A stretch of DNA of 64,000 bases from Nonlabens agnitus (GTDB lineage Bacteria > Bacteroidota > Bacteroidia > Flavobacteriales > Flavobacteriaceae). The notes under the pieces are model-generated. The model did not search any database. It was not told where the DNA came from and was given only the letters and a program-made list of their open reading frames with translations. Location: the NCBI RefSeq assembly GCF_002994045.1, contig NZ_MQUC01000003.1:2766501-2830500 (forward strand), read 5' to 3'. The translations under genes and the position numbers were made by a program. Positions within the stretch are counted from its first letter, which is position 1. Each line of letters begins with the position of its first letter. This document shows positions 52,302 through 60,855 of the stretch, in pieces.

Positions 52302-53275
52302 TCTTTTGGCTCGTACACTTTAAGAACCGCACCCATTCCGTAATTGTCATGACCAGATCGTACCAGCTTGCTGTTAGGATTGTAAGTCAGGTCAAAAAGC
52401 TGCCAGGTTTTGTTGTTGAAAAAAATACGACGTACCCAGGTTTGCTTACCATCAATTTCATCGGTAAACGGTAAGAGTGGCCTATAGGTCGTGGATACTT
52501 TTTCCATACCGCGGCGGGTTTTGATCTCTCTATATTTTTTGGCGTCTATCAATCTGCCGTCTGGATAAGTGTATCCCAACACTTGAATGGCGGCAAAAAT
52601 TCCGTTTTCAGGAATCTGAATTCCCAGTTCCTCTACATCCAGTTCATGGATCTCGTCGGTTTCTTGAGTGATTACAAAAGTTTGCGCAGGATAATTGGAT
52701 TGTCTCGTGGGCGATCCATCGCCGTTGACGTTGTAGAATTGCACCCTAAACATAGTAGAAAATGCTCGCAACTTTCCCTTTTTACTGGCCTGACTTTCTT
52801 CAAGAACAACCGGTATTTGTAGGGTTTTGATTAATGTGCGGCGTCCATCCTGTCGTTCAAATTTTACCGCAATTTCAGATTCTACGGTAGGCAGCCAGCA
52901 ATCAAAATAATTGTCATGAACGATCGCATCAATCTCTTCTTCCTTAAATTTTCCTTCCAGTTTTGCGAGTACCACGATCGCATCCATCTGCGCTGTTGAT
53001 GGATTCATGTACAGCTTATCAACCACATTTACTGTAGCAACCTTCAAGTCTTCATAACCTATGGATGATACTGTTAGAGAATCTACGTCTGGATATCGCT
53101 TTCGCGAAAGCGTAAACACTCCATCGCCATCTGCAAAGGTGCCTTTCCCATTACCAAAGCTGATGGTCGCAAAAGAAACTGGCTCCTTTGAAATCGAGTC
53201 CAAGAGTGTGATCTTTTGTGCGCTCGAGAGAACCGCAGTGCATAGTAGGCTAAGAAGTAATAAGTTCTTCATCAA
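52298..53275 (-). CDS. Carboxypeptidase-like regulatory domain protein
   Basis: 325 aa. Signal peptide MMKNLLLLSLLCTAVLSSAQ, then a CarboxypepD_reg-like domain (ITLLDSISKEPVSFATISFGNGKGTFADGDGVFTL...) and a C-terminal domain of unknown type. A palindrome copy is read as LSRKR in that domain at about residue 55. It overlaps the start of the downstream-reading neighbour waaA by 26 bases, so both are on one transcript. Confidence 0.82.
   Translation of the reverse strand: MMKNLLLLSLLCTAVLSSAQKITLLDSISKEPVSFATISFGNGKGTFADGDGVFTLSRKRYPDVDSLTVSSIGYEDLKVATVNVVDKLYMNPSTAQMDAIVVLAKLEGKFKEEEIDAIVHDNYFDCWLPTVESEIAVKFERQDGRRTLIKTLQIPVVLEESQASKKGKLRAFSTMFRVQFYNVNGDGSPTRQSNYPAQTFVITQETDEIHELDVEELGIQIPENGIFAAIQVLGYTYPDGRLIDAKKYREIKTRRGMEKVSTTYRPLLPFTDEIDGKQTWVRRIFFNNKTWQLFDLTYNPNSKLVRSGHDNYGMGAVLKVYEPKD
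53097..53112. repeat. Short palindrome copy in the CarboxypepD_reg-like gene
   Basis: CGCTTTCGCGAAAGCG, read on the gene strand in the third frame as LSRKR. Confidence 0.88.
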
Positions 53276-54524
53276 TGGTTTTTAATTGTTCGAGCACGTG
53301 ATTTGTCGCGCCAGTATTGCTATTGACCCAATGCCCACAAACCATGCCTGTTTTCTCCCTTAAAAAATCATCCTCAAATAGTTTGTTGACTGTATCTGCA
53401 AAATCCTGCGCGTTAGATATGGAGAAAAGTCCACCTAGATCTTCCAGTTTTCCAGCTTCAGGATACTTGTCATAATTCTTACCTATCACCACAGGAACGC
53501 CAAAGGTGGCTGCCTCTAAAATATTATGCAGGCCAGAATTACCCATGGCGCCACCTACATAGGCGACATCTGCATAGCTGTATATTTTTGTGAGTAATCC
53601 TATGGTGTCTATGACAAGAACGCTCTTGTTGGAAGTCAGTAACTTCTCGTGAATTTTGGTTTCCGTCCATCGCAAGGTGTCAAAGGGCAGACTATTTTCT
53701 AACTCTGTAACCTTTTCTTCATGCACCTCATGCGGTGCGATAATCACTTTGATCTCTTTTGTCTGGTCATTCCCTACAAGCCATTTTTTCATCACCTCAA
53801 TATCCTTGGGCCAGCTGCTGCCTACCACAAGACAAGGCTTGCCATTGATGAGCTTTTCCAATGCCGGTATACGATTATCTCGTTCAATAAGCTGGCTGGC
53901 GCGATCAAATCTCGTGTCGCCACTTACACTGGCATTTTCAAAACCCAGCTTTTTGAGCTCTCTTAAGGACGATTCATTTTGCAGGAAAAAATGGTCAAAG
54001 GCTTCTAAAGAGCTGGTCATCCACGAGCCGTACCATTTATGGAAACTCATCTTTTCTCTAAAGATTCCGCTTACCAGGATGGTGGGAACCTTATGTGACT
54101 TGAGCGCATTCAAATAATTGGGCCAGAACTCATATTTGACCATTATGGCCAGCGATGGCTCGACCAGACCCATGAACTTTGAAACGTTTGAGACTGCATC
54201 AATAGGTAGGTAACAAACCACATCAGCAAGTTGGGTGTTCTTTTTATTCTCGTATCCAGATGGTGAGAAAAAGGTGAGCACCACCTGATATTTCTTTCGG
54301 TTCAATTTCTCTAAGATCGGGACCACCTGTTCATATTCACCTAGAGAGGCCACGTGCACCCAGATTTTTGGTATCGTGCTCTTTACTTTGGTGTCCAGAA
54401 TGTCCCAGGATCGTTCCCGACCTTGTGATCCCAGCTTCATTTTCTTGTTAAAGAAACCGGCGATGGGAAGTGCCGCTTTCGCGAAAGCGGAACCCGTATC
54501 ATACAAACTTTTTAAAATAGGCAT
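53250..54524 (-). CDS. waaA: 3-deoxy-D-manno-octulosonic acid (Kdo) transferase
   Basis: 424 aa from the ATG at 54524 (an ATG six codons earlier is possible). It attaches Kdo to lipid A at the inner membrane. The GT30 pattern is visible: WVHVASLGEYEQVVPIL (catalytic Glu), YLPIDAVSNVSKFM, EFWPNYLNALKSHKVPTILVSGIFREK, and IAPHEVHEEKVTEL. VAYVGGAMGNSGLHNILEAATFGVPVVIGKNYDKYPEA is the donor-sugar site. A palindrome copy (AFAKA) lies at residues 12-17, in the usual N-terminal anchor. Confidence 0.94.
   Translation of the reverse strand: MPILKSLYDTGSAFAKAALPIAGFFNKKMKLGSQGRERSWDILDTKVKSTIPKIWVHVASLGEYEQVVPILEKLNRKKYQVVLTFFSPSGYENKKNTQLADVVCYLPIDAVSNVSKFMGLVEPSLAIMVKYEFWPNYLNALKSHKVPTILVSGIFREKMSFHKWYGSWMTSSLEAFDHFFLQNESSLRELKKLGFENASVSGDTRFDRASQLIERDNRIPALEKLINGKPCLVVGSSWPKDIEVMKKWLVGNDQTKEIKVIIAPHEVHEEKVTELENSLPFDTLRWTETKIHEKLLTSNKSVLVIDTIGLLTKIYSYADVAYVGGAMGNSGLHNILEAATFGVPVVIGKNYDKYPEAGKLEDLGGLFSISNAQDFADTVNKLFEDDFLREKTGMVCGHWVNSNTGATNHVLEQLKTIDEELITS
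54473..54490. repeat. Short palindrome copy inside waaA
   Basis: Perfect 18-bp palindrome CCGCTTTCGCGAAAGCGG, read on the gene strand as AFAKA. Confidence 0.9.
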
Positions 54525-54625
54525 AGGCAGTAAAAATAGCATAAAATAGCCGTTGGGTGATGCGCTACTTATATCGTATTTTTACAATAATGTCGCTGTT
54601 TACAGCTGTTAATCTAGAAAATCGC

Positions 54626-55759
54626 ATGCGCAAGATTCAAATGGTAGACCTAAAAGGTCAGTATGAAAAGATCAAACCAGAAGTTGATAAAAACGTGATG
54701 GATGTCATTGAGACGACCGCCTTTATCAATGGACCAGAGGTACACGCTTTTCAAAAGGAACTCGAGGAATATCTCAACGTTAAACACGTGATTCCATGTG
54801 CCAATGGTACCGATGCCTTGCAAATTGCCATGATGGGATTAGGGCTCAAGCCCGGCGACGAGGTCATCACGGCAGATTTTACGTTTGCAGCCACGGTAGA
54901 AGTCATCGCATTGCTACAACTCACGCCGGTTCTAGTCGACGTGAACCCTTTTGATTTCAATATTGACATAGAGGCCGTTAAACGTGCTATTACTCCTAAA
55001 ACAAAGGCTATTGTACCGGTGCATTTATTTGGTCTAGCAGCAAATATGGACGAGATCATGAAGCTTGCCGAAGAGCACGATCTTTATGTCATTGAGGACA
55101 ACGCTCAAGGAATAGGTGCCAATTTCATGCATTCCAACGGTTCTAAGTCCAAAACGGGAACCATAGGCCATGCAGGAACGACTTCATTTTTCCCTTCTAA
55201 GAATCTAGGTTGTTACGGCGATGGTGGTGCTATTTTTACCAACGATGATGATCTAGCGCACACCATACGTGGGATCGTCAACCATGGTATGTATGAGCGA
55301 TACCACCACGATGTGGTTGGTGTCAATTCAAGATTGGATTCCATGCAGGCGGCCGTGTTGCGCATTAAGTTGCGCCATTTGAACGATTACAATGACGCGA
55401 GACGCAGTGCAGCAAGAAAATACACCGCTGCTTTTGCGCAGGAAGAAAAAATCATCACACCGCTTATTTGCGATAATTGCGATTGCCATGTGTTCCATCA
55501 ATATACCTTGACCATCAAGGATGCAGACCGCGACGCACTGGTCAAGCACTTGAATGAAAAAGGGATTCCATGTGGTGTCTATTACCCAATCCCACTACAC
55601 AAACAAAAAGCGTATCAGGACGAGCGCTACAACGAGGCAGATTTCCCTGTTACGAACAAACTGGTTCAAGAATGTATCTCGTTGCCTATGCATACAGAGC
55701 TGGATGACGAGCAGATCGCCTTTATTACTAAAACCGTTATTGACTTTGTAAATGGGTAG
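54626..55759 (+). CDS. DegT/DnrJ/EryC1/StrS-family aminotransferase
   Basis: 377 aa from the ATG at 54626 (MRKIQMVDLKGQYEKIKPEVD). PLP enzyme that aminates nucleotide-linked keto-sugars. CANGTDALQIAM, ADFTFAATVEVI, VEDNAQGIGA-type (IEDNAQGIGA) and the PLP lysine in FFPSKNLGCYGDGGAI are present, as are VNSRLDSMQAAVL and GIPCGVYYPIPLHKQKAY. It probably serves surface-polysaccharide synthesis, in keeping with waaA next door, but no sugar operon surrounds it. Confidence 0.92.
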   Translation: MRKIQMVDLKGQYEKIKPEVDKNVMDVIETTAFINGPEVHAFQKELEEYLNVKHVIPCANGTDALQIAMMGLGLKPGDEVITADFTFAATVEVIALLQLTPVLVDVNPFDFNIDIEAVKRAITPKTKAIVPVHLFGLAANMDEIMKLAEEHDLYVIEDNAQGIGANFMHSNGSKSKTGTIGHAGTTSFFPSKNLGCYGDGGAIFTNDDDLAHTIRGIVNHGMYERYHHDVVGVNSRLDSMQAAVLRIKLRHLNDYNDARRSAARKYTAAFAQEEKIITPLICDNCDCHVFHQYTLTIKDADRDALVKHLNEKGIPCGVYYPIPLHKQKAYQDERYNEADFPVTNKLVQECISLPMHTELDDEQIAFITKTVIDFVNG

Positions 55760-55766
55760 TTTTTAA

Positions 55767-55806
55767 TTCGCTTCACGCCTGCCTGTCTGCAGACGGTAAA
55801 GCGAAC
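55767..55806. repeat. Long nested palindromic repeat, copy 4
   Basis: Left arm TTCGCTTCACG, inner palindrome CCTGCCTGTCTGCAGACGG (partly decayed), right arm TAAAGCGAAC. It lies between two plus-strand genes. Confidence 0.82.
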
Positions 55807-55844
55807 TCATAAACAACCTTATAACTAAACTTTAAAATCCTATT

Positions 55845-57128
55845 ATGAGACATCTATTTGCGCTTCTCTTTTCGGTAATGCTCAGTTTTACTGCGTTTGC
55901 CCAACAAACCACTACATTTATACATGCAGGTCATTTACTGGACACAAAATCTGGTAAGTGGATGGATGAGATGACGATCAAGGTAAGCGGTACTGAAATT
56001 ACAGATGTTTCTAAAGGCTATGCCGCCATACCTCAAGATGTCAAATATTTTGATTTGAAAGACCAATGGGTGCTGCCAGGCTTGACTGATATGCACGTCC
56101 ATATGGAAACAGAATATAATCCACAGGCGTACATCTCAAAATTTGTAGACGATCCAGCAGACGTCGCATACAACTCGGTCGCTTTTGCAGAAACTACTTT
56201 GATGAAAGGATTTACTACTGTACGTGATTTAGGCGGTAGCGGTATCAACATTAGTTTGAGAGATGCCATCAATAAAGGAAAGCTGGTAGGTCCTAGAATC
56301 TTCACGGCTGGTAAATCCATCGCTACTACTGGTGGTCACGCAGATCCTACTAATGGTGGTAATGCAGCATTTATGGGAAATCCTGGACCACGTGAAGGAG
56401 TAGCCGATGGTGCTGACCAAGCTCGTGAAGCTGTGCGTCACCGCTATAAAAATGGCGCCGATTGTATTAAGATTACCGCTACTGGTGGCGTCTTGAGCGT
56501 TGCAAAAAATGGTAGCAACCCGCAATTTACTGTTGAAGAAATCAAAGCCATCACAAGTACCGCAGCAGATTATGGTTTTCACGTGGCGGCACATGCACAT
56601 GGTGATGAAGGAATGCGTCGCGCGGTAGAAGGTGGCGTTAGGACCATTGAGCATGGTACTTATATGAGCGAGGAAACTATGGACCTCATGAAAAAAATGA
56701 ACTGTTATTTAGTTCCCACAATCACAGCTGGAAAGGAAGTCGCTATGAAAGCCGAAGAAGACGGTTTCTATCCAGACATTGTTGTGCCTAAAGCAAAAGC
56801 AGTTGGTCCGCAAATTCAAGGAACTTTTGGTCGTGCTTACAAACGTGGAGTGCCTATCGTTTTTGGAACTGATGCAGGCGTGTTTAAGCATGGTAAAAAC
56901 GCAATGGAATTTGGTTATATGGTAGAAGCAGGAATGCCCGCCATGGAAGCGATTCAAAGTGCGACCATCACACCTGCGAAAATCCTACAGATGGAAGATC
57001 AGATAGGTCAAGTCCAAAAAGGCTTTTTTGCTGATATTATCGCTGTTTCCGATAATCCTGAAAAGAATGTGGCTACACTTAATGACGTCAAGTTTGTGAT
57101 GAAAGACGGTAAAGTTTACAAGGATTAG
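55845..57128 (+). CDS. Exported amidohydrolase (imidazolonepropionase-like)
   Basis: 427 aa with signal peptide MRHLFALLFSVMLSFTAFAQ. Metal site HxH in LTDMHVHMETEYN; DCIKITATGGV supplies the lysine that is usually carbamylated; HVAAHAHGDEGMRRAVEGGVRTIEHGTYM has the next histidines; VFGTDAGVFKHG holds the catalytic Asp. Relatives act as peptidases or cyclic-amide hydrolases in the periplasm. The substrate is not predictable. Confidence 0.9.
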   Translation: MRHLFALLFSVMLSFTAFAQQTTTFIHAGHLLDTKSGKWMDEMTIKVSGTEITDVSKGYAAIPQDVKYFDLKDQWVLPGLTDMHVHMETEYNPQAYISKFVDDPADVAYNSVAFAETTLMKGFTTVRDLGGSGINISLRDAINKGKLVGPRIFTAGKSIATTGGHADPTNGGNAAFMGNPGPREGVADGADQAREAVRHRYKNGADCIKITATGGVLSVAKNGSNPQFTVEEIKAITSTAADYGFHVAAHAHGDEGMRRAVEGGVRTIEHGTYMSEETMDLMKKMNCYLVPTITAGKEVAMKAEEDGFYPDIVVPKAKAVGPQIQGTFGRAYKRGVPIVFGTDAGVFKHGKNAMEFGYMVEAGMPAMEAIQSATITPAKILQMEDQIGQVQKGFFADIIAVSDNPEKNVATLNDVKFVMKDGKVYKD

Positions 57129-57152
57129 TTCAAAAAAAACTTGAATTCCGCT

Positions 57153-57191
57153 AAAACAAGAAACGCCGCGAATCGCGGCGTTTCTTGTTTT
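57153..57191 (+). terminator. Long perfect terminator hairpin after the amidohydrolase
   Basis: An 18-base stem (AAAACAAGAAACGCCGCG with its complement) around AAT. A and T runs on both sides let it act in both directions. Confidence 0.92.
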
Positions 57192-57204
57192 ATAAATAAA
57201 TCCT

Positions 57205-57424
57205 TTACAAAGCTGGATGGTTCTTGAATCCTTTGTCTTCTAGATACTGCACGTAATCCCGAGTATTCACGGTTGCCTTTAGATCATGCAACAAATTATA
57301 AAGACCAAAGAACGTACGGTTGATGTATAAAAGGTGCTTGCTACCACGATTACCATTCATTTTACGCAACTTTTAATCATACTATACTTTTTGCTTAATG
57401 ATGGGATAACGTCCCAGAGAGATT
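57205..57424 (-). pseudogene. Duplicated 3' end of the aarF-like kinase gene
   Basis: This segment repeats the last ~220 bases of the kinase gene at 62133-62353 in the same orientation. From 57206 to about 57371 identity is about 96 percent by eye (6 differences in the first ~157 bases, 4 of them silent) and the stop codon is kept. Beyond 57371 there is an indel and identity falls sharply. A 51-codon frame (ATG at 57360) still encodes the kinase C-terminus from MNGNRGSKH to KNHPAL with two changes. No functional gene is expected. It marks one edge of an AT-rich island. Confidence 0.88.
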
Positions 57425-57574
57425 CTATAGCGAAACCAAGTGATAGTTTTAGTAATGGTTTGTCGAACCAGCTTAGCTTTTTAAATGTTGCGTCAATGAG
57501 AATCTTACCGTAGAATTAAACTTTAGTGAAGTATTTTGCTCAGAAAGAATGATTTTAGAATTACTTCAAAATAT
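57425..57574. other. Non-coding stretch inside the island edge
   Basis: About 150 AT-rich bases between the duplicated gene end and the terminator of the T9SS gene. I see no gene, tRNA or repeat in it. Confidence 0.5.
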
Positions 57575-57603
57575 AAATGCCGTGGAGTCATTCCACGGCA
57601 TTT
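57575..57603 (-). terminator. Terminator of the second T9SS Asp-box gene
   Basis: AAATGCCGTGGA and TCCACGGCATTT around five bases, followed on the minus strand by a short AT-rich run. Confidence 0.85.
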
Positions 57604-57642
57604 AGTTACAAACGTTTTTCAAAAATTAAGTTAATCTCAGTT

Positions 57643-60288
57643 TTACTCAACAATTATTTTCTGAGTGTAAACATTACGTTCATCCATAATTTTTATGATG
57701 TACATACCGGATCCTATTTCATTCATAGATATTTCGGTTTTCGACCTTTTAAGATCACCAGTCAAGATTTGTTCACCTAGTAAGTTATATACTTGAAAAG
57801 TATACTCATTATTAAAATTACTGATTTCTACATTTAAAACACCATTGTTTATGGGATTAGGAAATAAAATAGGGGCAGTAATATTGGATACATCGTTTAT
57901 GCTAAGTAGAGATTGATTACTCAAGCTAGTTTGCCAACTACCTCTACCATAAGTTGCAGCTCTAAGTATACCTGTAGAAGAAGTTGGGTAAAATATTTCT
58001 AAATCAGTGACCGCGCATTTCGGTAAATCCGTAAGAAATGGCACAGCTGAGGTTGTTAAATTATCAATAGCATAAACCCCTATATCTGCACCAATATATA
58101 CTTCATCATTTGGGCTGTTCTTTCGATAAACGATCGTATTCATAGGTATATTAGGTAGACCATTTGATACATTTATCCAAGTGTTACCACCATCTGTCGT
58201 CTTATAAACTTTTTCACCTGCAGCATAGCCAGAAAATATTACCCATATCTTTGAAGCATCAGTATTTGAAATTGCTAGATTCTTTAGTTTGGCAGAAGCC
58301 ACGGGTAAACCATTTGTAATATCTGACCAAGTGGATCCCGAATTAATTGATTTTGAAATGATATTATCTTTAATAACGTAAATAGTGCTAGAACTACTTG
58401 GGGCTATTTCAAATTTCAAAATATTCTCATTTATTGGTGCTGGTGCCGTAGTTCCTGTTTTTGAAGCTGTTGGGTTTGCTGTAAACCAATTACTTGAGAC
58501 ATATAAATCTTTCCCGCTTCCTATATAAATCTTATCTGCATCTACTGGATCTTGTTTTATCGGTGTGAACCAATCACCACTAGGTAATGCAGGTGTAAAG
58601 GTTAAATTACTAGAAGTCAAACCTCTATCCATTGATATAAAAAATTGACCATTTACAGTAGATGAGACCAAAACATTGTCATTAGAGTGATCTATAAAAC
58701 CGTCTTCACCATCGCCACCGCTCAATACCGACCATGACCCAGCGTCGTATTTTAATGAACCTATATCTTGCAAACCAGCAAAGAAAAAATCCTGACTTGA
58801 AGGAGATAAAGCAATATTAGTTTGTTGACTTACTGCAATGTTATTTGTAATATCAGTCCAGGTGACGCCATCATCGGTAGTTTTTGAAACACCACCATCA
58901 CAAGTTGTAAAAAATGTAGTGCTGCTTCCAGGCATATATGCTATATATTGTATATCCGCATGAATATAGGGCTCTGGTTCAGTGTTCTGACCTGGATAAG
59001 CTGGGTTTGCACCCAGCCAATAAGTAATCCGTGTCCAATTTACGCCTCCATCCGTTGATTGCCACTGATTAACGCCACCTATGGTTACTTTATTTTTATC
59101 AACAGGAGAGACCGCAATAGCCAAATCATGAAAAGCTTGCCCACCAACAGAGTCAGCAGTAGGATGAGCACTGGAGTGTAAGATGTTTGGTGTAGACGCC
59201 GTTGATTGTTTAGTAAATGTATTACCACTATCTGTGGAACGGTAAAACCCTTCAAATCCTTGATCGCTGCTTTTACCTATAATTGCATAAACGTAATTAA
59301 CATCAGCTGGTGTTACAGCCATTTCAATACGCTCAACATCGACTGGATTAGGTAAGCCAGTAGAAGTGTTTGCTATCCAACTAATTCCACCATTAGTGGA
59401 TTTATAAATTTGCTTACCTGCGGCATATGCAATTGTTGAACTTCCTGGCTTGTACTTAACATCAGACAAAGCCTTAGTAGGTAGTGTGTGAGAAGATACT
59501 GTATCCCAGCCATCTGTTGTTCTAAATACACCACCATCGGTTGAGACCATCATAACCAAAGGATCGTTAGGATCCATTACTATTTTGGATATTCTGTAAT
59601 TATCTGTTACCGTCCAGACTAAACCAGTGGTTTGCCAGTTAGCACCACCATCTGTCGATTTTAAAACCCCTATACTTCGTCTATCGCTTTCTCTATCTCC
59701 CGTTGCTAAGTACATTAAATTAGGGTTACTAGGATGAATCACTAAACCAGAGCAACCTATGATTGATAAGTAATCAGTATTAGTAGACCATGATACACCA
59801 CCATTTGTTGTCTTCCATAGTCCACCGTCTGGCGCACCTACGTACATAGTTGTTGTGGGATTTAGAGGATCAAATGTGATGAAGTTTAATCTACCTGATC
59901 CCGCATCATAACCTGAGGCTACTGTACCTTGATTTAAAGTCGTCCAACTAGAAGTTGCTGATGTAGCCTTCATTTGACTATTTGCATCTTTTGCTAACTC
60001 ATTATTGTATTCTTTCTGCCACTGAATGAAATTAGGGTACGTATTAGAAGGTAAAGATAAATCTCCAGTAGGATAAACTTTATCTGCTATCTGATTTTCC
60101 CATCTTTTAAATATTTTATATCCCTGACCTTTTTCAGGTATTCTGTTAGACCAATAATTATTAAATTCTTTTTGAAGCTCATAAAACGATTTTTCACTAG
60201 CAGCCATTTTAGACCAGCTTTTGTCGCCTTGAGAAAACATCAACAATGAAAACAGACATGTTAATGCAGTTAGGTATAAATGTTTCAT
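57643..60288 (-). CDS. T9SS-secreted Asp-box (VPS10/sortilin-like) beta-propeller protein
   Basis: 881 aa. Signal peptide MKHLYLTALTCLFSLLMFSQ. Asp-box motifs include KSTDGGANW, RSTDSGNTF, QSTDGGVNW, KTTDDGVTW and KTTDGGNTW. The C-terminal ~75 residues (from PILFPNPINNGVLNVEI) form a type A sorting domain for type IX secretion. It parallels the 1115-aa protein at 375-3722 from the N-terminal WSKMA...GQGYKIFKRWE segment on, but lacks the extra domains before the sorting signal. AT-rich codons set it apart from the core genes. Function unknown. Confidence 0.88.
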   Translation of the reverse strand: MKHLYLTALTCLFSLLMFSQGDKSWSKMAASEKSFYELQKEFNNYWSNRIPEKGQGYKIFKRWENQIADKVYPTGDLSLPSNTYPNFIQWQKEYNNELAKDANSQMKATSATSSWTTLNQGTVASGYDAGSGRLNFITFDPLNPTTTMYVGAPDGGLWKTTNGGVSWSTNTDYLSIIGCSGLVIHPSNPNLMYLATGDRESDRRSIGVLKSTDGGANWQTTGLVWTVTDNYRISKIVMDPNDPLVMMVSTDGGVFRTTDGWDTVSSHTLPTKALSDVKYKPGSSTIAYAAGKQIYKSTNGGISWIANTSTGLPNPVDVERIEMAVTPADVNYVYAIIGKSSDQGFEGFYRSTDSGNTFTKQSTASTPNILHSSAHPTADSVGGQAFHDLAIAVSPVDKNKVTIGGVNQWQSTDGGVNWTRITYWLGANPAYPGQNTEPEPYIHADIQYIAYMPGSSTTFFTTCDGGVSKTTDDGVTWTDITNNIAVSQQTNIALSPSSQDFFFAGLQDIGSLKYDAGSWSVLSGGDGEDGFIDHSNDNVLVSSTVNGQFFISMDRGLTSSNLTFTPALPSGDWFTPIKQDPVDADKIYIGSGKDLYVSSNWFTANPTASKTGTTAPAPINENILKFEIAPSSSSTIYVIKDNIISKSINSGSTWSDITNGLPVASAKLKNLAISNTDASKIWVIFSGYAAGEKVYKTTDGGNTWINVSNGLPNIPMNTIVYRKNSPNDEVYIGADIGVYAIDNLTTSAVPFLTDLPKCAVTDLEIFYPTSSTGILRAATYGRGSWQTSLSNQSLLSINDVSNITAPILFPNPINNGVLNVEISNFNNEYTFQVYNLLGEQILTGDLKRSKTEISMNEIGSGMYIIKIMDERNVYTQKIIVE

Positions 60289-60319
60289 AACCTAGATATG
60301 TGTTTAAAAGTTTAGGCTA

Positions 60320-60353
60320 CAAATGTAAATAAGCGTTAAGAAAGCATTAACAA
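60320..60353 (-). promoter_or_regulatory. Probable promoter of the second T9SS gene
   Basis: On the minus strand, TTG (60353-60351), 23 bases, then TACATTTG (60327-60320). It fits the flavobacterial pattern about 31 bases before the start codon. Confidence 0.5.
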
Positions 60354-60421
60354 AAAGACTACGCAAGTACTACTCATAAATTAATTTACTCCTACATAGA
60401 AATTTCTTATTCTTTTGATCT

Positions 60422-60790
60422 TTAGGAAAATGAGTCTTTTAAATAATCACTTAGCTTAATATTATTTTGCTTTAGATTAAGTTTTGAACTAATTCTATAC
60501 CTTTTACTTTCCACAGCCCTGACAGAAGAATTTGTAAATGAACTGATTTCTTTATTTGTAAAATCCATAAACAAATAATAGCATATAATTTTTTCTGATG
60601 AATTTAGTTTTGGATGTTTTGTAGAAAGTTGATTGAAAAAGTTTACGTTAAGATCATTTATTAAATTTAAATGATCTTCGCCACTCGAAAATAGCGTTGA
60701 AGAGTTTAATTGAATCTTTTTGTACAACTCTTTGACTCTGTTTTGTTGCTCCTTTAATTCAGAAATAGCTGCAATATTTTTTATTTCCAT
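60422..60790 (-). CDS. LuxR-type HTH part of a split TPR regulator
   Basis: 122 aa if started at its own ATG. The N-terminal part is coiled coil (KEQQNRVKELYKKIQ). The C-terminal ~60 residues form a LuxR-type HTH (LNSSEKIICYYLFMDFTNKEISSFTNSSVRAVESKRYRISSKLNL). The frame stays open upstream to 60885, where it meets the 378-aa gene. Together the pieces would give a 523-aa signal-TPR-membrane-coiled-coil-HTH regulator of a type common in Bacteroidota. It is probably the C-terminal half of one gene. Confidence 0.8.
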   Translation of the reverse strand: MEIKNIAAISELKEQQNRVKELYKKIQLNSSTLFSSGEDHLNLINDLNVNFFNQLSTKHPKLNSSEKIICYYLFMDFTNKEISSFTNSSVRAVESKRYRISSKLNLKQNNIKLSDYLKDSFS

Positions 60791-60855
60791 TTTTATCTCT
60801 GAAAGGTAACCTTCAATTCCTTTTACCTTTACTTTTAATTTCTCGTGATTATCTT

